This document shows, one piece after another, positions 36,604-45,669 of a stretch of 64,000 nucleotides of DNA; position 1 is the first letter of the stretch; each line of letters begins with the position of its first letter. The notes under the pieces are model-generated. The model was not told the DNA's origin. It made no database searches and saw only the letters and a list, made by a program, of their open reading frames with translations. The stretch is from Kaistia dalseonensis (GTDB taxonomy: Bacteria; Pseudomonadota; Alphaproteobacteria; Rhizobiales; Kaistiaceae). A program made the position numbers and the translations under genes. The stretch covers positions 930,001-994,000 of the forward strand of contig NZ_JAUSVO010000001.1 in NCBI RefSeq assembly GCF_030814715.1, read 5' to 3'.

Positions 36604-37964
36604 TTGCGGATCCTTCCGAGGAGTAGGGGTTCCGAATGGTCAGCCAAGTCGGTGTTGCGAAGGGGCGCGGCGATGCGCTGGTTTGCGATCAATTGGGCGA
36701 CACCGGTCAGCACGCTGGCGACGGGCACGACGAGCAGGCCGAGCCCAAGACCGTTGGAAACTTGAGCTGCTGTCGCGGTGTCGCTGATCATGCCGACGAC
36801 CAGAGGGCCTAATGCGGGACCGAGAAGGCCGGAGCCGATCATCGCGAGGCTCGTCGCCATCGCTTCCTTGCCCTTGCCGGCGACGAGATGGGCTGCGCCG
36901 AAGCACCACGGCAGCAGAAATGAGAAGGAGAGCATGCCCGGAACGAAAAGGACGATGGAAAGCCATGAGACAGGCGCGAACAGTGCTGCCGATGTCGTCA
37001 GGCTCGCGGCCATGAAGAGGATCGCGGGAGGTCCGAGAACCCGGCCTGTGCCCGAGCGCACCGCGCGATCGAACAGGCGCCCGCCGATGAGCGTTCCGCA
37101 AATCCCCATCGCGCCTTGCAGCAGTCCGAATGCCAGTCCCGCCTCGCTGGCGCTGAGAGCGTGGGTTCGGATCAGGAAGGGAACCGCGAAAGCGTAGAAA
37201 GGTGCTGCGGCGAAGCCGAGCATGACCGAGCCGATGAACAGCCACCGGAATGCCGGGGACGAGAGCAGCCGCAGGCTCGCCTCAACGAAGGGCGCGCTGT
37301 TTTCACCTGTCCGCCTGAGCGGCGGGGTCGGTCCCACGACGACGAACGCAAACAGGCGGACCAGCACGCCCATGGCCCCTGCGCCGACGAGCGCTGTACG
37401 CCAACCGAGTGCATCTCCGATCGCGCCGCCAACGGCAAAACCCACCATGGTGCTGAGCGGAATGCCCATTGCGAAAATGCCAAGCGCTAGACCGCGACGC
37501 TCTGGCGGGATTTTGCGGGCGATGATCGCATGGCCGGCCGGGGTCGCTCCAGCTTCGCCGAATGCGACGCCGAACCGGGTTGTGGCCAGGACCAGGAAAC
37601 TCATGGCAACACCACCGAGCAACGTCATCGCACTCCAGAGCAGGATGCACAAAACGAGGACGAACCGGGGCGATGCTCTATCGGCGGCGCGGACGAGCGG
37701 CATCGACAGCAGCGTGTAGCAGGCCGCAAAGGCAATGCCGGTGAGCAAACCCACTTGGGTATCGCTCAGATCAAGGTCTTCCTTGATCGACTCGGCCAGA
37801 ACGAACGGAAGCATCCGATCGCTCTTCGAAGTTTCGCTTACCAGTAATAGCGCAAAAAGCAGCACTGGGATGCGCCATACATGGAGTTGTTCAGCGTCGA
37901 TCGCCTTCAAAATAGTTGGAAATACATCCTGATGATATATTGACGATGCGGCGATTTCTGCCAT
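36600..37964 (-). CDS. MFS transporter (paralogue A)
   Basis: 454 residues with 12 predicted membrane helices. The motif A-like loop RAADRASPRF between helices 2 and 3 and the ARKIPPERRG loop after helix 4 are MFS signatures. It is probably a proton-coupled exporter or importer of a small organic compound; substrate not predictable. It starts with MAEIA and has an upstream region homologous to that of the MFS gene at 47574. It forms an operon with the Tat-SDR gene and is divergent from the AraC gene with only 52 bases between. Confidence 0.88.
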   Translation of the reverse strand: MAEIAASSIYHQDVFPTILKAIDAEQLHVWRIPVLLFALLLVSETSKSDRMLPFVLAESIKEDLDLSDTQVGLLTGIAFAACYTLLSMPLVRAADRASPRFVLVLCILLWSAMTLLGGVAMSFLVLATTRFGVAFGEAGATPAGHAIIARKIPPERRGLALGIFAMGIPLSTMVGFAVGGAIGDALGWRTALVGAGAMGVLVRLFAFVVVGPTPPLRRTGENSAPFVEASLRLLSSPAFRWLFIGSVMLGFAAAPFYAFAVPFLIRTHALSASEAGLAFGLLQGAMGICGTLIGGRLFDRAVRSGTGRVLGPPAILFMAASLTTSAALFAPVSWLSIVLFVPGMLSFSFLLPWCFGAAHLVAGKGKEAMATSLAMIGSGLLGPALGPLVVGMISDTATAAQVSNGLGLGLLVVPVASVLTGVAQLIANQRIAAPLRNTDLADHSEPLLLGRIRK

Positions 37965-38016
37965 GTTTGGTGCTTCCCTGGCTGTGATGGCATCACCAAG
38001 CTAGAGGAAGTCTCCC
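37965..38016. promoter_or_regulatory. 52-base divergent promoter, module A
   Basis: Separates the MFS-SDR operon from its AraC gene. Read toward MFS it contains CTCTAGCTTGG and a GGGAAGCACCAAAC leader that align with the 51-base gap at 47523-47573, indicating a conserved AraC-controlled divergent promoter. Confidence 0.55.
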
Positions 38017-39051
38017 ATGACCAGAATGCCGGATACGTCGAGAAATTTGCCTATTTCTACGAGGCGGGATATGTTGCCGGTTGAAGGGCGAGTGCTGCGC
38101 TGGCCTCGGAACCAATCGGAGGTTCACGTGTCGTCATCGCTGCTTGCCGGGCTCACTGCCTATATCGAAAGCCAAGGCGGCGGTGAGGGCCTGTTTCCGA
38201 CGCAGATGGAGAGCGTTCACATCAACCGCTCCTATCAGGCACGGACGCCCATACGGCAGATCTACCGCCCTTCGCTGTGCGTCGTGGCCCAGGGGGCGAA
38301 GGAAATTCTATTCGGCAACGAGAGGCTCTATTACGGCGCCATGGAGTGTCTTGTGGTCAGCATGGAAATGCCCGCCACCGGTCGGGTCATCGATGCGAGT
38401 CCGGAGTCGCCTTATGTCGGCGTCACCATCGATCTGGATGTGACGATGCTGCGCGAAGTGCTGGAGCAGCTGGAGACGCCGCCCGCTCCACCGGCCAGCC
38501 CCCGTCCGTGCGTGTTCGTCGGGAAGGTTGATGAACCGCTGGCCGAATGTGTGCTGCGCCTCATCCGGATGTCGCAGACGCCCAAGGCGATCCCGATCCT
38601 CTATCCGTCGGTCATGCGCGACATCTGCTACTGGCTCCTGAGCGGGCCATATGGGGGCGAATTGCATAGCCTCACCTCGGCGGAATCGAATTTCATGCGG
38701 ATCGCCAAGGCGATCTACTTCCTACGCACCAACTTCACCCAGACTCTCCGAGTGGAGCAGATGGCCGAGGTGGCGCGTATGAGCCCCTCTTCCTTTTATC
38801 AGCACTTCAAGCAGCTCACCTCGGTATCGCCGCTCCAGTTCCAGAAACAACTGCGCCTTCTCGAATCGCGGCGGCTGATGGTGGCAGATGCTGCAAGCGT
38901 CGAGGAGGCCGCCCACAAGGTTGGCTACGAAAGCGCTTCGCAATTCAGCCGCGAATATTCCCGGATGTTCGGAGTTGCGCCAAAGCAGGACGCTCTGAAC
39001 TACCAGCGTTTGTACAGCCAGTTCGCTAGCCGCAAGGCGCGAACCGCCTAG
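38017..39051 (+). CDS. AraC-family regulator, YqhC-like (paralogue A)
   Basis: 344 residues. The N-terminal AraC_N domain (RPSLCVVAQGAKEILFG; YGAMECLVVSMEMPATGRV) occupies about 75-230. A double HTH follows at the C-terminus (LRVEQMAEVARMSPSSFYQH; VGYESASQFSREYSRMFG). E. coli YqhC of this domain type activates aldehyde reductase genes under aldehyde stress. It is divergent from the MFS-SDR operon, its likely target, and closely resembles the AraC gene at 46488. Confidence 0.9.
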   Translation: MTRMPDTSRNLPISTRRDMLPVEGRVLRWPRNQSEVHVSSSLLAGLTAYIESQGGGEGLFPTQMESVHINRSYQARTPIRQIYRPSLCVVAQGAKEILFGNERLYYGAMECLVVSMEMPATGRVIDASPESPYVGVTIDLDVTMLREVLEQLETPPAPPASPRPCVFVGKVDEPLAECVLRLIRMSQTPKAIPILYPSVMRDICYWLLSGPYGGELHSLTSAESNFMRIAKAIYFLRTNFTQTLRVEQMAEVARMSPSSFYQHFKQLTSVSPLQFQKQLRLLESRRLMVADAASVEEAAHKVGYESASQFSREYSRMFGVAPKQDALNYQRLYSQFASRKARTA

Positions 39052-39054
39052 GCG

Positions 39055-39350
39055 CGTGTTCCGGGTGGCTGCTCGGTGCCGGTGTGCCCGGACGCCTGCG
39101 CCTGCTTGCCTTCGCCCGCCACCAGATGGGCGGCGCAGAAGGCTTTGCGGCGAAGTCACCGAGCGCCGTCATCGGGCTCCAGAGCAGAATGCACGAAACC
39201 AGGACAAAGCGAGGCGACCCTCGATCCGAGGCTCGGGCGAGAGGCAACGACAACAGCGAATAGCAAACTGCGAAGGTGAGGCTAGTGAGCAGGCCCATCT
39301 GGGTGTCGCTCGGTCCGAGGTCCGCCTTGATAGGCTCGGCCAATTTGACT
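39055..39350 (-). pseudogene. MFS transporter fragment (third module copy)
   Basis: Minus-strand sequence SDTQMGLLTSLTFAVCYSLL, then ARASDRGSPRFVLVSCILLW matches helices 1-3 of the neighbouring MFS proteins. It is then joined, with a frame change near 39135, to AAHLVAGEGKQAQA, which belongs near helix 10. About half of the gene is missing internally. It lies head to tail against the AraC gene at 38017. Confidence 0.75.
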
Positions 39351-39520
39351 GCGCATCTGTTGCCTTTGCTCAGGCGTGCGCAGGATCCTTGTGTGATCAC
39401 ACTGTCGAGTATCGCGGTGCGCCGGAATGCCGCCATCCACTTCGATGATCTCCAGGTCCAAAAGGCCTGTCAGCCGATGCCTGCCTACGCGCAGTCCAAG
39501 CTTGCTGACGTTGCCGCCAT
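39342..39520 (+). pseudogene. SDR fragment (third module copy)
   Basis: NLTAHLLPLLRRAQDPCVIT, then IAVRRNAAIHFDDLQVQKA and PMPAYAQSKLADVA match the central part of the SDR at 49151, including the catalytic Tyr-Lys pair. Both ends are missing: one joins the MFS fragment, the other joins IS3 sequence near 39520. Confidence 0.75.
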
Positions 39521-39800
39521 TTTCTTTCCAGCCTCGAGTTCGTTCTGGCGGTTGGTTCGGCCCTCTCGGGCGGGTTGAGCGGCGCGCTCAGACGCGGAGC
39601 TGTTCACGTAGCGTAGCGTTTGATCTTGCCGCGGGTGGAGCGTGGTCGTGAGGTCGATTGGCGTCTGCCATGCGAGCTTCGAGTGTGGCCTTGTGGTGTT
39701 GTAGTCGAACTGCCACCGCAAGAGCGCGGCTCTAGCCTGGGTCAGGCTGGAGAACAGCGTCTCGTTCAACAATTCGTCCGACAGGCGGCCGTCTACCGCA
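39521..39800 (-). mobile_element. IS3-family transposase C-terminal fragment
   Basis: Minus-strand sequence GRLSDELLNETLFSSLTQAR, RWQFDYNTTRPHSKLAWQTP is the end of an IS3-type integrase core, including the DELLNETLF block with its acidic residue. The upstream two thirds of the transposase are missing. The stretch 39800-40063 shows nothing else that I recognise. Confidence 0.75.
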
Positions 39801-40063
39801 TTCAGCATAGCGAGGTCCGCCGGGTACGCGACACAACCGCGGGCATCCCCTGGCGCAATAAGCCCGTCGCCGTCGTCAGGATCAGGCCTTGTCGTGCATC
39901 CCGTGATCAATCGCGGCCGGCCGCTGCAAGCCTGATTGCCTGAGTGGCTTTCAACGTGGACGCCGGCTTCAACGCCTGACGCCAGCCCCACCGTCACGGG
40001 CCAGTTGCCGGGGGCGCTGCAATGACGCGGCATAGGCTTGGCAACTGGCCGCTTTGCTTGCGG

Positions 40064-40702
40064 TCACACCACGAAGTCGAAACGGCCGAACCGTCCGTCG
40101 CCGGTTTGCTTCATGTCGAGGAGGAGTGTCTCGTGAAAGAGTCCATCTCCGACATTTCGGGGCTCTCCGGGAAAGTAGAGCTGGGTTGTGAGGACGCGAC
40201 CGCCCGGACGCTGGACCTTGAAGTGGAAGTGACGCGTTCGGCCGGGATAAAGCGCTGGCACGATGGTGTTGAACCACCAGCGCCCCTGCTCGTCGGTGAA
40301 CTGGTGTCCGCGCAGGCGGAAGCCGGTGCTGTCATAGTCGCCGTTTTCATCGGCATGCCAGATCTCCACGAGGCTTCCTGCAAGCGGCCGGCAGCGATGG
40401 TCGAGGACAAACCCCGCAACGGCGATCCGCTCGCCTCCGGGCGCGTCCACGTGGAGTTCCCGGTTTTGAGGCGAGTTCGGCCTGAAGAACGGACCGGCCT
40501 CCCGCTCCAGCGTGACGTCGTCAGCGTCACGACACTCGAGCGTCAAAGGGAGCTCAGAGCCCACTTGCGCATAAGCCCTGGCCCTGGCGGCATGGATCAG
40601 TGGCAGCGTCAGAAACGTGATCAACAGGGAGCGTCGGCTTGAGGGCAAGGTCAGTCTCCAACTCTTGAATTCCGTGTTGCGAGATGGGGCGCGAACAATC
40701 AT
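40064..40702 (-). CDS. Intradiol ring-cleavage dioxygenase-like, exported
   Basis: 212 residues. An N-terminal RR-containing signal (SSRRSLLITFLTLPLIHAAR) suggests export, perhaps by Tat. The core resembles protocatechuate 3,4-dioxygenase beta-type folds: GPFFRPNSPQNR, LVEIWHADENGDYD (Tyr iron ligand region), LYPGRTRHFHFKV (Tyr and His-X-His ligands). Such enzymes use Fe(III) to cleave catechols. The ATG at 40702 overlaps the stop of the aldo/keto reductase gene (ATGA), so the two are co-translated. Confidence 0.82.
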   Translation of the reverse strand: MIVRAPSRNTEFKSWRLTLPSSRRSLLITFLTLPLIHAARARAYAQVGSELPLTLECRDADDVTLEREAGPFFRPNSPQNRELHVDAPGGERIAVAGFVLDHRCRPLAGSLVEIWHADENGDYDSTGFRLRGHQFTDEQGRWWFNTIVPALYPGRTRHFHFKVQRPGGRVLTTQLYFPGEPRNVGDGLFHETLLLDMKQTGDGRFGRFDFVV

Positions 40703-41781
40703 TGCAGGCGTCGCACGGCCTTGGCCTGAGCCTCCCGGATCAGTCCGGGATACAGGTTCTCCTTGCCGGGGTACCAAGGCATGGTGCCGATAGAGCCAAA
40801 GCCGGGGACTGTCTCCATATGCGCGACCATGCGGGCGCGCATGCGCGCGTCGGGGAGGGGCCCGGTCATCGCCTGGACATTGTCGCTCATGTGGTCGGGA
40901 TTGGATGTGCCGCACAGCACCGTCGTGACGGCCGGGTGCGCCATGACCCATTTCAGGAAGAACTGCGCCCAGCTGGTCGCGCCGAATTCCTGCGCGAAAC
41001 CCGGCAGCGGCCGCCCCTCGACCACCTTCATCAGGCGTGCTTTCTCGAGCGGCAGGTTGATGAGCACGCCGACGCCCTTGTCGGCGGCGGCGGGCAACAA
41101 GCGGCGCTCGGCGTCGCGGTTGAAGATCGAGTAGTTGGTCTGGATGAAGTCCACATCGTCGCGTTGGACGATCGCCAAGAGTTGGTCCTGCGCCGCCGAC
41201 TCGTGGTGGGTCACACCCAAATGGCCGATCAGGCCTTCCCGTTTCCACGCCTTCATCAGCGGGATGATGACGGGCGCATTGGTGATGCTGTGGCATTGCA
41301 TGAGATTGATCGTGTCGCGCCAGGTGCGCAGCCGCGACTGCCGCAAGCTCTCCTCGGCGTGGCTTTCGTCGCCGAGATATTCTCCGGTGGCCCAGACCTT
41401 GTTGGCGAGGAACATCCCGTCGGATGCCGCGTACTCGCCCATGAACTGGCCGACGCTGACCTCGGCCGAGCCGTAGAGCGGCGAGGTATCGACGACGCGG
41501 CCGCCCGCGGCGACATATCGCTCGAAGACCTGCCGGAGACTGTCGCGGCGCGCGCCGGGTCTCAGGTCGAAGGTCAGGAATGTGCCGAGGCCGAGAGCCG
41601 TGAGCCGCTCGCCCGTGCGCGGCAAGGCGCGCGTCAGGACATCCGGAAGAGATGTCGATGCGGGCGCGGCCACTTCAGTCCCCTCAGCCTCTGCCGTCGC
41701 AGGGGTGGCGATGCCGAGCCCCGCCGCTGCCGCGCCCATGGTACCGAGGAATCCGCGTCGGTTGATCTTCGATTTGGTCAT
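40699..41781 (-). CDS. Tat-signal aldo/keto reductase
   Basis: 360 residues. NRRGFLGTMGAAAAGLGIA is a good twin-arginine signal with an ATPATA cleavage region. The AKR barrel follows: catalytic set visible as Asp and Tyr in VVDTSPLYGSAEV, Lys in FLANKVWATG and His in INLMQCHS. Most aldo/keto reductases are cytoplasmic NADPH enzymes, so Tat export would require folding with cofactor first. It sits between the MBL hydrolase and the dioxygenase on the same strand. Confidence 0.85.
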   Translation of the reverse strand: MTKSKINRRGFLGTMGAAAAGLGIATPATAEAEGTEVAAPASTSLPDVLTRALPRTGERLTALGLGTFLTFDLRPGARRDSLRQVFERYVAAGGRVVDTSPLYGSAEVSVGQFMGEYAASDGMFLANKVWATGEYLGDESHAEESLRQSRLRTWRDTINLMQCHSITNAPVIIPLMKAWKREGLIGHLGVTHHESAAQDQLLAIVQRDDVDFIQTNYSIFNRDAERRLLPAAADKGVGVLINLPLEKARLMKVVEGRPLPGFAQEFGATSWAQFFLKWVMAHPAVTTVLCGTSNPDHMSDNVQAMTGPLPDARMRARMVAHMETVPGFGSIGTMPWYPGKENLYPGLIREAQAKAVRRLQ

Positions 41782-41804
41782 GAGGTCCTCCTGTTTCCCG
41801 AGCG

Positions 41805-42797
41805 TCAGAACTGCCAGTTGGCGGGGACCCAGGCGTAGGCGCCATCGGTCTTGAGCAGCCGACCGAGGCCCGGGAATGGAAAATGGAAGCCAAGCACGGG
41901 TATGCGATCGGTCGCAGCCCGGTCGAAGACGCGTTTGCGGGAAGCAAGCGCCGCCTCCTTGTCGCGGTCCGGGCCCGGAAGCCAGGGTCTGTCCACGTTG
42001 ACGACCGGGTGATAGGCGAGGTCGGACGTCAGCAGCAGCTGGTCGTTGCCGGAATGGACCAGAAACGTCGCCATGCCCGGCGTGTGGCCGGATGCGACAA
42101 TCGTCGTGAGGCCGGGCACGATCTCGGCGCCGGCTTCATAGAGCACGACCTCGTTCTTCACCGGCTCGAGACTGTTCTTGATGTTTGCCGCGAAGCGCAG
42201 GCGGAAGTCCTGCGGAACCGGCATGTAGGAGAGATCCGGGTCGCCGAGGACGAAGAATTCCCAGTCCGCCTTCGGAACGAACACCGTGGCGCGGGGGAAG
42301 GCTTTGCTGCCGTCCGCGGCTCGGAGATTGCCGACATGGTCGGGATGGGTGTGGGAGATGACGATCGTGTCGATGTCGGCGGGACCGAGTCCGACTGCCG
42401 CCAGGTTTTCAAAGATGCGGCCGCCATTCGGGCCCATCGCCTTGCCCGCGCCCGCTTCGATCAGGATCCGCTGCCCGCGGGTTTCGATCAGCAGTGTGTT
42501 CAGGTTGAGCGTCAGGTGGTCGGTGGGCAGAAATGCGCGCTGCAGCACCGCCTGAAGCTCCGCCTCGGGCGCATCGCTCGCATAGACGCTTGGCGGGCCG
42601 CCAATGACGCCGTCGCTCAAGACGGTCGCACGGATGTCGCCGACATCGAAGCGGTAGCAGCCGGAATTGCCGCTCAGCGAGACTGCGGCCTGGGCCTTCG
42701 CGCCGCCCGATCCGGCAAGGACCGGGACGAGCATGCTCGATGCGCCCGCGACGGCAGACAGCATGATGGTGCGTCGGTTGAGGGTGAAGGCATTCAT
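41805..42797 (-). CDS. MBL-fold metallohydrolase, probably exported
   Basis: 330 residues. The N-terminus MNAFTLNRRTIMLSAVAGAS is Tat-like. The metallo-beta-lactamase fold has the zinc motif SHTHPDHVGNL (about 146-156), GHTPGM and a TSDLAYHPV block supplying further ligands. Closest by pattern to lactonase, arylsulfatase-type or quorum-quenching hydrolases. The ATG at 42797 is preferred; a start at 42875 would add 26 residues before the signal. It heads a probable operon with the two exported enzymes and is divergent from a LysR gene. Confidence 0.85.
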   Translation of the reverse strand: MNAFTLNRRTIMLSAVAGASSMLVPVLAGSGGAKAQAAVSLSGNSGCYRFDVGDIRATVLSDGVIGGPPSVYASDAPEAELQAVLQRAFLPTDHLTLNLNTLLIETRGQRILIEAGAGKAMGPNGGRIFENLAAVGLGPADIDTIVISHTHPDHVGNLRAADGSKAFPRATVFVPKADWEFFVLGDPDLSYMPVPQDFRLRFAANIKNSLEPVKNEVVLYEAGAEIVPGLTTIVASGHTPGMATFLVHSGNDQLLLTSDLAYHPVVNVDRPWLPGPDRDKEAALASRKRVFDRAATDRIPVLGFHFPFPGLGRLLKTDGAYAWVPANWQF

Positions 42798-42909
42798 CGT
42801 TTTTCCCTTTCGTTCGGGGAGGCGCGCTTCGTTCCGGCGGCGAGGTGGGGAGACAAAGCAATCGGTGCGCGGCACCTACCCGTGCGGCAACCATGACACA
42901 CGGCCATTC

Positions 42910-42939
42910 AACCGATAAGATGCGCAATCCTTATCGGTT
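42910..42939. promoter_or_regulatory. Perfect inverted repeat between MBL and lysR genes
   Basis: AACCGATAAG and CTTATCGGTT form perfect 10-base arms with a 10-base spacer, 20 bases before the lysR ATG. Its location in the divergent gap fits a LysR recognition site. Confidence 0.7.
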
Positions 42940-42958
42940 TGATTAGATAGACTTAGCA

Positions 42959-43864
42959 ATGAACCAGATCCGGCTCGACAGCTTCGATGTCTTTGTCTCG
43001 ATCGTCCGCTGTGGCGGTTTCCGCGCGGCGGCACTCGAACGCGGCGTGTCGTCATCGGCCCTGAGCCAAGCGATGAACGCGCTCGAAGAGGCCCTCGGCA
43101 TCCGGCTCCTCAATCGCACGACGAGAAGCGTAGCGCCCACGGAGGCGGGGCAGCGGCTCCTCGAACGACTCGCGCCTGCGCTGAATGACATCAGGCGTGC
43201 GATCGCGGAGGTCGACGAGTTGAGGGACACGCCGTCCGGCACGCTGCGGATCAATGCCCCTGCGCCGGCGGTCGACCACGTTCTTTGCCCGCTGGCATTC
43301 GCCTTCATGGAAGCCTATCGCGAGGTGAACATCGAGATCATCAGCGACGCGGCGGTGATCGACATCGTGGAACAGGGCTTCGATGCCGGCGTCCGGTTCG
43401 GCAAGCAGTTGGCGCAGGACATGATCGCGCTGCCGCTAGGCCCGCCGCTTCGCTATGCGATCGTGGCCTCGCCGGATTACATCGAAAGGCACGGTCGCCC
43501 GCGGTCACCGCAGGATCTCGTCGACCACGACTGCATCAAGCGCAGATTTCCCGGCGGGACACCGGCCACCTGGCGGTTTTCCGATGGAGATGACGAGATT
43601 GAAGTCACTCCAACGGGCCGCCTGATGGTGAGCTCTGCCCACAACGAATTGCAGGCAGCGCTGGCCGGCAGAGGAATAGCCCATGTCTTCGATGGCTATT
43701 CCAAACCCCATGTCCTGAATGGCGGGCTCGTCGAGCTGCTCTCCGACTGGAGCCCGACATTGCCGCACTGGTTTCTGTACTATCCGAGCCGCCGCCTGCC
43801 GAGCGCCGCCATGCGCGCCTTTCTCGACTATGTCAGGAGCTACGACTGGCAGGCCCGAACGTAA
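42959..43864 (+). CDS. LysR-family regulator
   Basis: 301 residues. The winged HTH (DSFDVFVSIVRCGGFRAAAL to LGIRLLNRTTRSVAPTEAG) belongs to the subgroup with the RTTRS motif, followed by an effector domain (SGTLRINAPAPAVDHVLCPL). It is divergent from the exported hydrolase/AKR/dioxygenase cluster, which it probably regulates through the inverted repeat in the gap. Confidence 0.9.
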   Translation: MNQIRLDSFDVFVSIVRCGGFRAAALERGVSSSALSQAMNALEEALGIRLLNRTTRSVAPTEAGQRLLERLAPALNDIRRAIAEVDELRDTPSGTLRINAPAPAVDHVLCPLAFAFMEAYREVNIEIISDAAVIDIVEQGFDAGVRFGKQLAQDMIALPLGPPLRYAIVASPDYIERHGRPRSPQDLVDHDCIKRRFPGGTPATWRFSDGDDEIEVTPTGRLMVSSAHNELQAALAGRGIAHVFDGYSKPHVLNGGLVELLSDWSPTLPHWFLYYPSRRLPSAAMRAFLDYVRSYDWQART

Positions 43865-43954
43865 CGGCACCCCATCGGGCCGGTCGGGTGAGACGTTCGC
43901 AACTTCAGTTAGCGACCACGGCTCGATATTCGGTCAAGCAGCACGCGTGCTGCC

Positions 43955-44449
43955 TCACTCGACGCGCTGCCATTCGATCCTGATCTCAGTGCCTTCGGGA
44001 CGCCGAAAATGTTCGGTCATGCGGTCTCCGGCGACGACCAGCGTCAGGTCATCGCGGGTCCGGACGCTGCCGACCCAGTTCGGGAATGTCGCCCCTTCCA
44101 CGCGGTTTCCGCTGAATTCTCCCTTCTCATTGACGGTGTAGGTTCCGAAAAACCCGATACTGCGCGACATGGCCATCCGATTTTCATCATCCGTTCCCTC
44201 ACCGCGGGCATCGGAAGCAAACCGCGGGACGCCGGCGTCGGTGAGGACTGCCACGAAGTGCATGTCCGGCGTGAAGACGAGAAGACCGTTGGGTTTCTCT
44301 CCGTAGACGGAAATATTATCTCCGCCGGGGTCAATCGCCGCCGATATAATCCGCCAAGTGCCCATCACCTGGTTCTGTGCGGTGGTCTGCGCGAAAGCAG
44401 AAGACGAGATGCTGAAGGCGAGAGCCAATACAACCGGTCGAATGAACAT
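43955..44449 (-). CDS. Lipocalin-like secreted protein
   Basis: 164 residues. MFIRPVVLALAFSISSSAFA is a Sec signal peptide with an AFAQ cleavage site. The mature part (MGTWRIISAAIDPGGDNISV; NGLLVFTPDMHFVAVL; FFGTYTVNEKGEF) matches the small lipocalin-like family (beta barrel, ligand unknown). The ATG at 44449 follows AGGAAA; an ATG at 44470 is possible. It was divergent from the LysR pseudogene, and a remnant of a paralogue lies at 50135. Confidence 0.82.
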   Translation of the reverse strand: MFIRPVVLALAFSISSSAFAQTTAQNQVMGTWRIISAAIDPGGDNISVYGEKPNGLLVFTPDMHFVAVLTDAGVPRFASDARGEGTDDENRMAMSRSIGFFGTYTVNEKGEFSGNRVEGATFPNWVGSVRTRDDLTLVVAGDRMTEHFRRPEGTEIRIEWQRVE

Positions 44450-44597
44450 GCTGTTTCGTTTCCTGTTCATGAGGGCCGTGCTTCCAAGCCGCTGTCGCGG
44501 TTCACGGATCCTGGTTCGTACGCCACCGGATGTAGATCGCGGGCATTGGTGACGTAAGGTCTTCAAAATGGGATGACGCGGTGAAGGGAATTCACGA

Positions 44598-45470
44598 ATG
44601 GTATGTCCCAGCTTGAACGATCTGGCCGCTTTCGCAGCCTTGGCCAACCACCGGAGTTTCCGCCGGGCCGCCGACGTGATGGGTGTTTCGCACTCCGCAC
44701 TCAGCCACGCGATCATCGGCCCGGAAGGAAGCTGGGAGTCCGGCTGTTCAACCGAGCGACGCGCAGCGTGTCGCTAACCCAGGCCGGCGCGCGCCCGCTC
44801 GCGCGCCGCGACCCGGTTCTTCAGGATCTCGACCAGGCGCTCGATACCCTTTCGGACGAACGCGGAACCCCCAGCGGCACGCTGCGGATCAATGCGAACA
44901 AAAGCGGTGCCCGCATCCTGCTCAAAAACGTCGTGCCGCGATTTCTCGATCTCTATCCCGACGTCGAACTCGATCTGGTTTCGAAGGGGCGCCTCGCCGA
45001 TATCGCGGAGCTGGGTTTCGAGCCGGCGTGCGCCTGCTGGAGGCCGTGCCGCGAGACATGGTCGCGGTAAAGCTTGGGGGCGATGTGCGCTTCATCGCCG
45101 TGGCCGCGCGTGCCATCTGGCGGGTCGCGCAACGCCGACCTGCATGAGCATCTCTGCATCCGTCAACGTCTTCCCAGCGGAAAGCGCTATCGTTGGGAGT
45201 TTTCCGAGCGCGGCGCCAAGGTCGCGATGTGCCGGGCAACCTCACCCTCGACGACAATGATCTTCTCGTGCAGGCAGCGGCGGCCGGACGCGGCATCGCT
45301 TACGTCCTTGGGCATTTCGCCGAGCCGCTTCTGGAATTGGGTCACCTTGTGACCGTTCTTGACGACTGGTGCCCGCCGACATCGGGCCCAGCGCTCTACC
45401 ATCCGCGTAGCCGGCACGTACCGTCGCCGCTCCGGGCCTTCATCGACCTGTTGAAGCAGTGGACGGTGCG
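44598..45470 (+). pseudogene. LysR-family regulator, multiply frameshifted
   Basis: The start SLNDLAAFAALANHRSFRRA to SHSALSHAII parallels the intact LysR at 51234 almost residue for residue. The frame then breaks several times: near 44730 (after IIGPEG), near 45020 and near 45110-45230. Segments such as NKSGARILLKNVVPRFLDLY and LTLDDNDLLVQAAAAGRGIA are recovered in different frames. It is a decayed paralogue. The gap 45471-45669 holds nothing recognised. Confidence 0.85.
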
Positions 45471-45669
45471 CCGTCCTCAAGGAGGCGGGCACGGTTCATT
45501 CAGACAGGCTGCGCTTCGTCGAACCTCGAACGAGAGGGCGCGGCGTGTGCGCGGCCGGATCCCACGCGAGCCCCGCGAGGTGATCGTCGCGGCGGCGACG
45601 TCTATGGTCGGGAAAACGCGCCAAGCCGCTGGATCAGTCAGGCGCGTCGCTTCTGCTGCTTGCAGGTCG

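Noticed and set aside
40684-41838. 384-codon open frame antisense to the aldo/keto reductase gene
   Set aside because: The reductase has its catalytic residues and coupled starts; the antisense frame is a shadow.
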